A stretch of DNA of 64,000 nt, taken from contig LS483478.1 of the NCBI GenBank assembly GCA_900478215.1, positions 2,790,001 through 2,854,000 on the forward strand, written 5' to 3'. The notes beneath the pieces were generated by a model. That model searched no databases. It had not been told where the DNA came from and saw only the letters and a list, made by a program, of their open reading frames with translations. The position numbers and the translations under genes are program-made. Of this stretch, positions 15,224-23,267 are shown one piece after another. Each line of letters opens with the position of its first letter. The stretch's first letter is position 1. The DNA comes from Salmonella enterica subsp. houtenae serovar Houten. Its GTDB lineage: Bacteria; Pseudomonadota; Gammaproteobacteria; Enterobacterales; Enterobacteriaceae.

Positions 15224-16078
15224 TTATTTGTGCAAACATAATATTTTCATATTATGAGAAAAGGTCCGAATCGTCCTCTTTCCCTTGCATCTGAATAAGT
15301 CAAACCACCTGTTTTTACCCAAGTAGTTTAACTTTATCATGTCAGGGCTGTAATAATAACACATCAGAAATATACCCTGATCATCATCCACAATACCCTC
15401 GCTCAATGCTTCCTTTTGGCATTGCCAAACCAGTCTGTAAAATTCTTGCCACTTCTCTAATGCTCCGGCCAGAACTCCACCGATGATATACACATGGTTA
15501 CCTGACATACAGTTGAAAACTGACTCCAGCGTTCTAAGTTTAAGCCCCCTTCTGATTGTGAAAAAATGCATTCTTTCCTTATTGAAGGGCCATGACCATT
15601 TCTTTATTCCATTCGTGGTATCAGAATCTCTACAATATCCAAAATCAATCCAGGCAACCATATCGTCTTTGATTAACCCCTGCCTGATAGCCTGATTCAC
15701 AAAGTACGTTTTCAGATTACAGAGTAAAACGTAATCAGCCGACAGAAACTCTGGATTCCCTCGCTGTTCGACAGGCGTTCTGAGCTTAAACGCTACATCG
15801 GACTGTATAGAAGCGATCCGGCGCCTGATATGACAAAATTTTTTATTGAAATTCAATGTAACAATTGTTGTTGGTTTTCCTCTCCGGATTTCCTCAATTC
15901 TTGGTTTGAGGTCAGGTGAGGTGAAAATAACCATGTCATTTTCGAGTTCAGCAAGATTGGAAAACCAGGTCATATATTCATCAGTAGTCCGCTCAATACG
16001 TGGAGCAAACCCGTTTTGTGATGTCCATTGACTTCTGCCTATATCAAAATAAGCAGTAACAATTGTTATGGTGGTCAT
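15224..16078 (-). CDS. YibB/HtrL family protein
   Basis: 284-residue protein of the HtrL_YibB family, found next to LPS core genes in enterobacteria and in Campylobacter glycan loci. No enzymatic activity has been firmly established in my knowledge; a glycosyltransferase-like fold is suspected. Visible features include an N-terminal ITIVTAYFDIGRSQW, the middle DDMVAWIDFGYCRD and a late VDDDQGIFLMCYYYSPD, which resemble family motifs. The ATG at 16078 has AAAGAGGT before it. The gene is AT-rich, lies alone between an attachment site and phage debris, and is a second LPS-linked cargo gene in this island besides the waaK-like one. Confidence 0.75.
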   Translation of the reverse strand: MTTITIVTAYFDIGRSQWTSQNGFAPRIERTTDEYMTWFSNLAELENDMVIFTSPDLKPRIEEIRRGKPTTIVTLNFNKKFCHIRRRIASIQSDVAFKLRTPVEQRGNPEFLSADYVLLCNLKTYFVNQAIRQGLIKDDMVAWIDFGYCRDSDTTNGIKKWSWPFNKERMHFFTIRRGLKLRTLESVFNCMSGNHVYIIGGVLAGALEKWQEFYRLVWQCQKEALSEGIVDDDQGIFLMCYYYSPDMIKLNYLGKNRWFDLFRCKGKRTIRTFSHNMKILCLHK

Positions 16079-16195
16079 ACCTCTTTAAAATCCTGTGAAT
16101 TTAAAACAATATGGTATATTAACATGCAAAATGATTAATATAAATTATTTATGAAAATGGCAAGAATATTTCAAATCTGAATATGAATGTAGCTC

Positions 16196-16609
16196 TGACA
16201 CCCAGCCCGTCAAAACTTATCATGCAGGTATTTCTGGCCAGACAGGTTCAGATGGTTTCACACAGTTTACCCGAACGCGATACTCTTTCCACCCGTCGAG
16301 TTGCACTTTCTCTTCATCTATTGCGATTCCAGGATCAACGGCATCCTGTTACGGCGCGATTTTCTCCGCTGCCATTTGCCGCAGATTGTTTTTGTTTTCT
16401 TCCACCTGACGAAGCTGCGCTGCTTTTTCTGCCTCTTCGTCTTTTACCCACGCCTTACCATCCCATTTTTGGTATTCACCATCAGGTGGAGCTGATGAGA
16501 CATCTTATGGTGGAATATACGCATCGCCCGCGCCAATAAATTCGTTTGTATCTGAACGCAAGTTATAAATCTTAATTGTCCGCGCCTGTTCGCTCGTATT
16601 GAAAGCCAT
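16196..16609 (-). pseudogene. Phage tail-fibre assembly protein remnant
   Basis: Read on the minus strand from ATG 16609 it begins with FNTSEQARTIKIYNLRS and IGAGDAYIPP, then stops. After an internal deletion it resumes at YQKWDGKAWVKDEEAEKAA. It matches the intact assembly gene at 50916-51491 closely, lacking about 50 internal codons. It is a decayed relative of the tail module in the prophage of this window. Confidence 0.75.
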
Positions 16610-16843
16610 TACGCTAACCTCACAATATAGTTAAATGCAATATTTTTACGGTAGTTTTCGCGTTACCGGCTGCATCCACTAAAACGACGTGTCCGTGTTG
16701 ACCGATATATACACGATTTGTTGACCTCCAGTTCCTGAGAAAGCACATCACTCTCACTGACAGATTTGCCCTTGATTGTCCGGCCCCGCATATCCGGGAT
16801 AACACCGAACAGATACACTACCGGATGATGAGGAAAGACCAAC
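16609..16843 (-). pseudogene. Phage tail-fibre C-terminal remnant
   Basis: The minus strand reads VIPDMRGRTIKGKSVSES, then HGHVVLVDAAGNAKTTV, with a one-base loss before IAFNYIVRLA. This matches the C-terminal part of the tail fibre at 51491-53020, but with an internal deletion and a frameshift. The stop overlaps the assembly-gene ATG (TAATG) exactly as in the intact pair. Confidence 0.75.
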
Positions 16844-16930
16844 ATGACCAGAGCAAACGATCTGCTAACAGACGCTGAACTGATTAAATTAACCGGCTAT
16901 ACTCTCACCATGTCCGCGTTATGGAAATGA
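16844..16930 (+). pseudogene. DUF4224-like phage protein remnant
   Basis: 28 codons reading TRANDLLTDAELIKLTGYTL then an early stop. LTDAELIKLTGY fits the start of the DUF4224 proteins encoded just before integrase genes in many enterobacterial phages. This is the kind of fragment expected at an att site after loss of the integrase. Confidence 0.5.
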
Positions 16931-17061
16931 TATGAGGAAGAACGGTACAAATCAGCCCGACACTGGATCGTCCGGTTATTGGGGAAAGGTGAATTTTTAT
17001 TCAAATGAAAAGATACGATATTCTCTGAGAATATTCTTTTTTATTCTTCGCCTCAAAAAAA

Positions 17062-17093
17062 CAAAGGGGCTACCTTTCGGTAACCCCTTGTTT
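17062..17093 (-). terminator. serT terminator
   Basis: Hairpin of CAAGGGGTTACC and GGTAGCCCCTTTG around GAAA on the minus strand, followed by T-rich DNA, directly downstream of the serT 3' end. Confidence 0.75.
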
Positions 17094-17097
17094 AATC

Positions 17098-17185
17098 TGG
17101 CGGAAGCGCAGAGATTCGAACTCTGGAACCCTTTCGGGTCGCCGGTTTTCAAGACCGGTGCCTTCAACCGCTCGGCCACACTTCC
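17098..17185 (-). tRNA. serT: tRNA-Ser (anticodon UGA)
   Basis: 88-nucleotide class II serine tRNA. The minus strand starts GGAAGTGTGGCCGAGCGG, has the anticodon loop TCTTGAAAA (anticodon TGA), a long variable arm CGACCCGAAAGGG and a T arm with TTCGAATC, and encodes the 3' CCA. It is the intact integration target of SPI-5. Islands lie on its 3' side (lower coordinates), as expected for integrases that use tRNA 3' ends. Confidence 0.97.
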
Positions 17186-17594
17186 GGAATGAGGCGCACT
17201 ATAAACATCACTGGACGCCATGTAAAGACCGAATGTGTTCGTTTGCGTGAAAAACAGGCAAAATCTCGTTAATCGCCTGAAATAGCGGCATATTGACCAT
17301 TTCTTCATCACAAACACAGGCTTAATACGTGTTTATCGCCCCCTGTTTTTACCGCTCTGATTATCGATTTTTTGCTGGTAGCGTTTTGTTGGCACTGCAA
17401 CCTGTTTTATGGCCTGCCTCCAGCCGTGAGAAGACCGCTAACGACGGTAATTGCCTGAAATCGCTTAGGGAAACCAAACGTAAACGGATGCGTAAAGATG
17501 GGTAAAACCTCTGGGTGATAGTGACCGTTTTTATTATTCTTCTTTATTAATTACATCTGTCATAAGAAATTACATCTGTCATAAGAGAGTGACT
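17186..17594. promoter_or_regulatory. Divergent promoter region of serT and yccA
   Basis: About 400 bases without a gene. They should hold the serT promoter (minus) and the yccA promoter (plus). A 16-base direct repeat (AATTACATCTGTCATA) occurs twice just before the yccA start, about 17549 to 17583. Confidence 0.5.
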
Positions 17595-18254
17595 ATGGAT
17601 CGTATTATTACATCATCGCGTGATCGTAGCTCGCTACTGAGTACGCACAAAGTACTGCGCAACACCTATTTTCTGTTGAGCCTGACGCTGGCTTTCTCCG
17701 CAATTACTGCGACAGCCAGTACGGTATTGATGCTGCCCTCACCCGGCTTGATCCTGACGCTGGTCGGTATGTATGGGCTGATGTTCCTGACCTATAAAAC
17801 CGCCGATAAACCGACCGGTATCCTGTCTGCTTTTGCATTTACCGGCTTCCTCGGGTACATCCTGGGGCCGATTCTTAACGCTTATCTGTCAGCAGGCATG
17901 GGCGATGTCATTGGCATGGCGCTGGGGGGTACCGCGTTAGTATTTTTCTGCTGCTCCGCTTACGTCCTGACCACCCGTAAAGATATGTCCTTCATGGGCG
18001 GTATGCTGATGGCCGGGATCGTCGTCGTGCTGATTGGTATGGTAGCGAATATTTTCCTGCAACTGCCTGCGTTGCACCTGGCAATTAGCGCTGTATTTAT
18101 CCTGATTTCCTCGGGCGCTATCCTGTATGAAACCAGTAACATCATTCACGGCGGTGAAACCAACTATATTCGTGCGACCGTCAGTCTGTACGTTTCGCTG
18201 TACAACATCTTTGTCAGCCTGCTCAGCATCCTGGGCTTCGCCAGCCGCGACTAA
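17595..18254 (+). CDS. yccA: FtsH-associated inner membrane protein YccA (BAX inhibitor-1 family)
   Basis: 219-residue inner-membrane protein with seven hydrophobic segments. In E. coli YccA binds the FtsH-HflKC protease, is degraded by it, and protects a jammed SecY channel from destruction. The sequence is almost that of E. coli YccA. The ATG at 17595 gives the usual MDRII start; the GTG six bases earlier is in frame. Single-gene unit with its own terminator. Confidence 0.97.
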   Translation: MDRIITSSRDRSSLLSTHKVLRNTYFLLSLTLAFSAITATASTVLMLPSPGLILTLVGMYGLMFLTYKTADKPTGILSAFAFTGFLGYILGPILNAYLSAGMGDVIGMALGGTALVFFCCSAYVLTTRKDMSFMGGMLMAGIVVVLIGMVANIFLQLPALHLAISAVFILISSGAILYETSNIIHGGETNYIRATVSLYVSLYNIFVSLLSILGFASRD

Positions 18255-18272
18255 TCGACATTCCCCTCTTCC

Positions 18273-18302
18273 AGCCCTGCTTATGCAGGGCTTTATTTTT
18301 TG
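18273..18302 (+). terminator. yccA terminator
   Basis: AGCCCTGC-TTAT-GCAGGGCT stem followed by TTATTTTTT, 19 bases after the yccA stop. Confidence 0.85.
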
Positions 18303-18340
18303 CTACACTGCCGTCCGTGTTGATTACGCAGTGAAACGTT

Positions 18341-18670
18341 ATGTTGATTTTTGAAGGTAAAGAAATCAGTACCGATAGCGAAGGCTATCTGAAAGAGACG
18401 ACGCAGTGGAGTGAACCGCTGGCAGTCGCTATCGCCGCAAATGAAGGCATTGAACTCTCTGCAGAACACTGGGAAGTCGTACGCTTCGTGCGCGAATTCT
18501 ACCTGGAGTTTAATACCTCTCCCGCCATCCGAATGCTGGTAAAAGCGATGGCGAATAAGTTCGGCGAAGAAAAAGGCAACAGCCGCTATCTGTATCGTCT
18601 GTTTCCGAAAGGTCCGGCAAAGCAAGCGACCAAAATCGCCGGTCTGCCCAAGCCGGTAAAATGTATTTAA
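18341..18670 (+). CDS. tusE: Sulfur transfer protein TusE
   Basis: 109-residue DsrC-family protein, the last sulfur carrier of the TusA-TusBCD-TusE relay. It hands persulfide sulfur to MnmA for 2-thiolation of the wobble uridine of Lys, Glu and Gln tRNAs. The C-terminal conserved Cys is the penultimate residue (PVKCI), as in the family. The gene converges on yccX with a four-base overlap. Confidence 0.95.
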   Translation: MLIFEGKEISTDSEGYLKETTQWSEPLAVAIAANEGIELSAEHWEVVRFVREFYLEFNTSPAIRMLVKAMANKFGEEKGNSRYLYRLFPKGPAKQATKIAGLPKPVKCI

Positions 18671-18948
18671 TACCGAATACTGAAGCCTGTTAACGTCTCG
18701 CGAGGGCTGTGCGGTTCAGTGAGGATGTTGTCCACACGAGCAGAGCGCGGCCCGCCCTCTTTCAGCCACTTGATGAGCTTTTCCACCTGCGCCGCGTCGC
18801 CACAGGCCACCACTTCTACGCTTCCGTCATCCATATTCTTCGCATAGCCTGATACCCCCAGCCGCTGCGCCTCATGCTGCGTGGTATAGCGAAATCCGAC
18901 GCCCTGAACGCGACCATAAACCCAGGCGATAATGCAGACGTTCGACAT
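18667..18948 (-). CDS. yccX: Acylphosphatase
   Basis: 93-residue cytosolic acylphosphatase that hydrolyses carboxyl-phosphate bonds. It carries the family signature GRVQGVGFR with catalytic Arg20, and the catalytic Asn38 in GYAKNMDDGSVEV. Overlaps the end of tusE on the opposite strand. A clear ribosome binding site (AGGAGAACC) precedes the ATG. Confidence 0.95.
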   Translation of the reverse strand: MSNVCIIAWVYGRVQGVGFRYTTQHEAQRLGVSGYAKNMDDGSVEVVACGDAAQVEKLIKWLKEGGPRSARVDNILTEPHSPRETLTGFSIRY

Positions 18949-18996
18949 GATGGTTCTCCTTTCATAATCACTGGTGAAGGCTCATACAGGACATCC

Positions 18997-19059
18997 TTAA
19001 CGTACCTGACTGGGCAGACACCCATAATGTTGGCGGAATCTGGCCGTAAATCGCGACCC
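18997..19059 (-). pseudogene. AraC-family regulator C-terminal scrap
   Basis: About 20 codons read SRFTARFRQHYGCLPSQVR and a stop, the typical end of the second helix-turn-helix of AraC/XylS regulators (FxxxFRxxxGxxPxxYR). Nothing upstream continues the domain in the same frame. It is the leftover of a deleted gene between yccX and rlmI. Confidence 0.5.
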
Positions 19060-19171
19060 CGACAGGTAGCATCGTCGATTGCGTAAGATCTTGATGCCGA
19101 ACATGTATCCCCTGGACCATGTTACCTTCTGTTTTATCTTCCGCATGTGGTCATGAGTTTTGCTGTAGCAA

Positions 19172-19567
19172 TCACATGCATTTAAGCATAACCCTCCCCA
19201 ACTCGCCGCCAAAGCCAGCATAACCGAAATCATTACGTCCCTGCACCACTCCGGTGGGTAACGTGTTTTTATCAGCCCCCGTTGGCAGGTCGTGAATCTG
19301 CGCAGGAATATTCACCATCGTCCAGTGCCGCCAGCCGCTTCCGGTAGGCGCATCGGGATCGAAGACGGTAATAGCGTAGCTTTTGGTTCCGGCAGGCGGA
19401 TTGCGCCAGCTCAGCTGCGGCGAAATATTTTCTCCGCTACAACCAAATCCTTTAAAGACGTGTTGTTGCGTTAAACGAAAATCCGCCGGAATATCCGCGC
19501 TACTGAGGCTAAACGCCGACGCGGCAGATACGCTGCCACTCAATGCCATCATTGCGGCTGCGGTCAA
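19172..19567 (-). pseudogene. YbhB/YbcL-type PEBP protein, truncated
   Basis: The frame covers the N-terminal two thirds of a periplasmic phosphatidylethanolamine-binding-like protein: signal-like AMMALSGSVSAAS, then GENISPQLSWRNPPAGTKSY, FDPDAPTGSGWRHW and NDFGYAGFGG. It then runs into an unrelated ELGRVMLKCM tail instead of the expected CPPKGDKPH region. At the 5' end the likely original ATG (about 19604) is out of frame by what looks like a four-base insertion, leaving only a TTG or internal ATG. Both ends are therefore damaged. Confidence 0.65.
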
Positions 19568-19788
19568 AGAGAAGACTGTTTTCCTTCTTCATGTAAAGAA
19601 ATAGCAATATAAAAGCGCTCGCTGAAAAAACAGTGCCTTTACGATTCTATTTTGTGCAGAAACGCTCACTACCATACGCTGATGATTGCCCCTCTCATCT
19701 GTGCTACCCTACGCGCCATTTCGTTTTCACGGTCCCAGGCTGGAACTATCATCCGGCTCGCGTCACTGTTTGTGAGAGGTTACTCCGC

Positions 19789-21000
19789 ATGACTGAATCT
19801 ACATTTCCGCAATATCCCCGTTTAGTCCTCAGCAAGGGGCGAGAAAAATCTTTACTCCGCCGCCACCCATGGGTCTTTTCCGGCGCCGTCTCCCGTCTGG
19901 AAGGCAAAGCCAACCTCGGTGAAACTATCGATATCGTCGACCATCAGGGAAAGTGGTTAGCACGCGGCGCCTGGTCGCCAGCGTCCCAGATCCGCGCGCG
20001 CGTCTGGACATTTGATAAAGCAGAATCCATTGACATTGCGTTTTTCACCCGCCGCCTGCGCCAGGCGCAGCAGTGGCGCGACTGGCTGGCGAAAAAAGAC
20101 GGCCTGGATAGCTATCGTCTGATCGCTGGTGAATCCGATGGCCTGCCTGGCGTCACTATCGATCGTTTTGGTCATTTTTTGGTGCTGCAACTGCTCAGCG
20201 CCGGGGCCGAATATCAACGCGCCGCATTAATTAGCGCTCTACAAACATGCTATCCGGATTGCGCTATTTACGATCGCAGCGACGTCGCCGTGCGGAAAAA
20301 AGAAGGAATGGCGCTGACGCAAGGCCCGGTCACCGGCGAACTGCCGCCTGCGCTTCTGCCAATTGAAGAACACGGTATGAAATTACTGGTCGATATCCAG
20401 GGTGGCCACAAAACCGGTTATTATCTTGATCAGCGCGACAGTCGTCTGGCGACGCGCCGCTACGTGGAAAATCAACGGGTACTGAACTGCTTCTCTTATA
20501 CCGGCGGTTTTGCCGTGTCGGCGTTAATGGGCGGTTGTCGCCAGGTTGTCAGCGTGGATACCTCACAGGATGCGCTGGATATCGCCAGGCAAAACGTTGA
20601 ACTGAACCAACTGGATTTGAGCAAAGCCGAATTCGTGCGTGATGACGTGTTTAAGTTGCTGCGCGCTTACCGTGAACACGGCGAAAAATTCGACGTCATC
20701 ATCATGGACCCGCCCAAATTTGTCGAAAATAAAAGCCAGTTAATGGGCGCCTGCCGGGGCTATAAAGACATTAACATGTTAGCGATTCAACTGCTCAATC
20801 CGGGCGGCATACTGCTGACATTCTCTTGCTCCGGCCTGATGACCAGCGATTTATTTCAGAAAATCATTGCCGATGCCGCAATAGATGCCGGTCGTGATGT
20901 ACAATTTATAGAGCAGTTCCGTCAGGCCGCCGATCACCCGGTGATCGCCACCTACCCGGAAGGGCTGTATCTGAAAGGGTTTGCCTGTCGCGTCATGTAA
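19789..21000 (+). CDS. rlmI: 23S rRNA (cytosine-1962) methyltransferase RlmI
   Basis: SAM-dependent methyltransferase that makes m5C1962 in 23S rRNA. N-terminal PUA domain, an EEHGMKLLVDIQGGHKTG linker region, and a Rossmann-fold domain with LNCFSYTGGFAVSAL (SAM site) and IIMDPPKF (catalytic motif); SCSG carries the conserved Cys. ATG 19789 gives 403 residues, close to the E. coli length. The longer upstream frame is not supported. Confidence 0.96.
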   Translation: MTESTFPQYPRLVLSKGREKSLLRRHPWVFSGAVSRLEGKANLGETIDIVDHQGKWLARGAWSPASQIRARVWTFDKAESIDIAFFTRRLRQAQQWRDWLAKKDGLDSYRLIAGESDGLPGVTIDRFGHFLVLQLLSAGAEYQRAALISALQTCYPDCAIYDRSDVAVRKKEGMALTQGPVTGELPPALLPIEEHGMKLLVDIQGGHKTGYYLDQRDSRLATRRYVENQRVLNCFSYTGGFAVSALMGGCRQVVSVDTSQDALDIARQNVELNQLDLSKAEFVRDDVFKLLRAYREHGEKFDVIIMDPPKFVENKSQLMGACRGYKDINMLAIQLLNPGGILLTFSCSGLMTSDLFQKIIADAAIDAGRDVQFIEQFRQAADHPVIATYPEGLYLKGFACRVM

Positions 21001-21030
21001 CTTGAAAAGTGGAAGAGTATCCTCATATAA

Positions 21031-21375
<345 letters not shown>

Positions 21376-21387
21376 TTATATTTAACA

Positions 21388-21419
21388 GGCCGGATGGCGA
21401 CATACTGCCATCTCCGGCC
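21388..21419. terminator. Bidirectional terminator between hspQ and yccU
   Basis: GGCCGGATGGC and GCCATCTCCGGCC arms between convergent genes, with ATTTAAACTTTT to the right and an A-rich run to the left. Confidence 0.7.
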
Positions 21420-21429
21420 ATTTAAACTT

Positions 21430-21843
21430 TTATTTCGCCAGCCCCAGGCGAGGGATCTCAATCGCCGGGCAGCGATCCATCACCACGGTTATGCCTGCAT
21501 CCCGCGCCAGCACCGCCGCCTGCTCGTTGATCACGCCAAGCTGTAGCCACAGCGTTTTTGCGCCTATGGCGATGGCTTCCTGCGCGACGCCCCACGCAGC
21601 TTCAGAGTGGCGAAAAACATCCACCATATCGACTTTTTCGGGAATGTCAGCCAGCGTGGCATACCCCTGTTGCCCCAGCAATGTCTTACCGGCGACTTTT
21701 GGCGCAACCGGAATCACATGGTAGCCCTGTTCAAGCAAGTATTTCATTACCCGATAACTTGGACGATCGGGTTTATCGCTCGCGCCTACCAGCGCGATAG
21801 TGCGAGTGGACGTCAAAACGTCGGCAATATCGGTCTCTTTCAT
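21430..21843 (-). CDS. yccU: CoA-binding protein YccU
   Basis: 137-residue protein with a single CoA-binding (Rossmann) domain: ALVGASDKPDRPSY at the nucleotide loop and a late MDRCPAIE motif. The physiological role is not established. The start at 21843 (second of two adjacent ATGs after CAGGAG) matches the E. coli length. Confidence 0.93.
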   Translation of the reverse strand: MKETDIADVLTSTRTIALVGASDKPDRPSYRVMKYLLEQGYHVIPVAPKVAGKTLLGQQGYATLADIPEKVDMVDVFRHSEAAWGVAQEAIAIGAKTLWLQLGVINEQAAVLARDAGITVVMDRCPAIEIPRLGLAK

Positions 21844-22016
21844 CATCTTTCTCCTGGCTGTTTTGCAAAGTGTACGACAAACCTGACATAGCCACCATTC
21901 ATCCCATACCGATGTATGAGAGCAAAACGCCAAAATATGTCTATATGTTAGTAAACATGATCTAAGAAAAATTTCGATACATTATTAGCCAGACGGCCTT
22001 TGGACAGGAGAACCTT

Positions 22017-22679
22017 ATGAAAACCGGCGCGCTAACCACCTTCCTTGCTCTCTGTTTGCCGGTAACTGTTTTTGCCACAACGCTCCGTCTGTCGAATGAG
22101 GTCGATCTGCTGGTGCTGGACGGCAAAAAGGTGTCCAGCTCTTTATTACGCGGCGCAGAGAGCATCGAACTGGAAAACGGGCCGCACCAACTCGTTTTCC
22201 GGGTGGAAAAAACCATCCGCCTGCCCGGTAATGAAGAGCGGCTTTATATTTCTCCGCCGCTGGTGATAAGTTTCGATACCCAACTGATAAGCCAGGTCAA
22301 TTTCCAGCTCCCGCGGCTGGAAAACGAGCGCGAAGCCACGCATTTTAACGCGGCGCCGCGTCTGGCGCTTTTGGACGGCGACGCCATGCCCATTCCGGTA
22401 AAACTCGATATTCTGGCAATTACGTCTACGGCTAAAGTGGTCGATTATGAAATAGAGACCGAGCGTTATAATAAATCGGCGAAACGCGCCTCGCTTCCTC
22501 AATTCGCCACGATGATGGCAGACGACAGTACATTACTTTCCGACGTCTCAGAGCTTGATACCGTACCGCCGCAATCACAAACTCTGACAGAACAGCGGCT
22601 GAAATATTGGTTCCGACTGGCCGACCCGCAGACACGCAATCATTTTCTACAATGGGCGGAAAAACAGCCGCCCTCTTGA
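22017..22679 (+). CDS. yccT: DUF2057 periplasmic protein YccT (CsgI)
   Basis: 220-residue exported protein with signal peptide MKTGALTTFLALCLPVTVFA. In E. coli the homologue, also named CsgI, binds the curli subunit CsgA in the periplasm and limits curli assembly. The DUF2057 core spans the whole mature part. ATG 22017 follows a GGAGAACC site. Confidence 0.92.
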   Translation: MKTGALTTFLALCLPVTVFATTLRLSNEVDLLVLDGKKVSSSLLRGAESIELENGPHQLVFRVEKTIRLPGNEERLYISPPLVISFDTQLISQVNFQLPRLENEREATHFNAAPRLALLDGDAMPIPVKLDILAITSTAKVVDYEIETERYNKSAKRASLPQFATMMADDSTLLSDVSELDTVPPQSQTLTEQRLKYWFRLADPQTRNHFLQWAEKQPPS

Positions 22680-22773
22680 TATGAGTTGTGCCAGCGCGCA
22701 ATTTTTTTGTCTTTCTCTTGCAGCATCAAGTGCTTCCAGTAATCTGTAGACAGGTTAACTACGGAATCGAATT

Positions 22774-23232
22774 ATGGAACTGACGACTCGCACCTTGCCG
22801 ACGCGCAAACATATCGCGTTGGTTGCCCACGACCACTGCAAACAGATGTTAATGAACTGGGTGGAACGCCATCAGCCGTTGCTGGAAAAGCACGTTCTTT
22901 ATGCAACCGGCACCACAGGGAATCTGATCCAGCGCGCAACCGGTATGGACGTTAATGCGATGCTAAGCGGCCCGATGGGCGGCGACCAGCAGGTTGGCGC
23001 GCTCATTTCTGAAGGGAAAATCGACGTGTTGATTTTCTTCTGGGACCCGCTTAACGCGGTACCGCACGACCCCGATGTAAAAGCGCTACTGCGTTTGGCC
23101 ACCGTATGGAATATCCCTGTCGCCACTAACGTCTCAACGGCGGACTTTATCATCCAGTCCCCGCATTTTAATGACGCTGTAGATATTCTTATTCCGGATT
23201 ACGCACGCTATCTGGCCGAGCGCCTGAAATAA
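22774..23232 (+). CDS. mgsA: Methylglyoxal synthase
   Basis: 152-residue homohexameric enzyme converting dihydroxyacetone phosphate to methylglyoxal and phosphate, a glycolytic overflow bypass. Catalytic Asp71 in GPMGGDQQ and His98 in NAVPHDPDV are present, and VAHD near the N-terminus is conserved. Confidence 0.97.
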   Translation: MELTTRTLPTRKHIALVAHDHCKQMLMNWVERHQPLLEKHVLYATGTTGNLIQRATGMDVNAMLSGPMGGDQQVGALISEGKIDVLIFFWDPLNAVPHDPDVKALLRLATVWNIPVATNVSTADFIIQSPHFNDAVDILIPDYARYLAERLK

Positions 23233-23238
23233 CCGCTA

Positions 23239-23265
23239 AGCGGGCGGGATGTTGTACCGCCCGCG
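23239..23265. terminator. Hairpin between mgsA and helD
   Basis: GCGGGCGG and CCGCCCGC arms around ATGTTGTA between convergent genes. No clean T run on either side, so termination efficiency is uncertain. Confidence 0.5.
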
Positions 23266-23267
23266 CT

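Noticed and set aside
1..17185. An integrase gene for the serT islands
   Set aside because: None is present in the window; only a DUF4224-like scrap that usually neighbours integrases remains.
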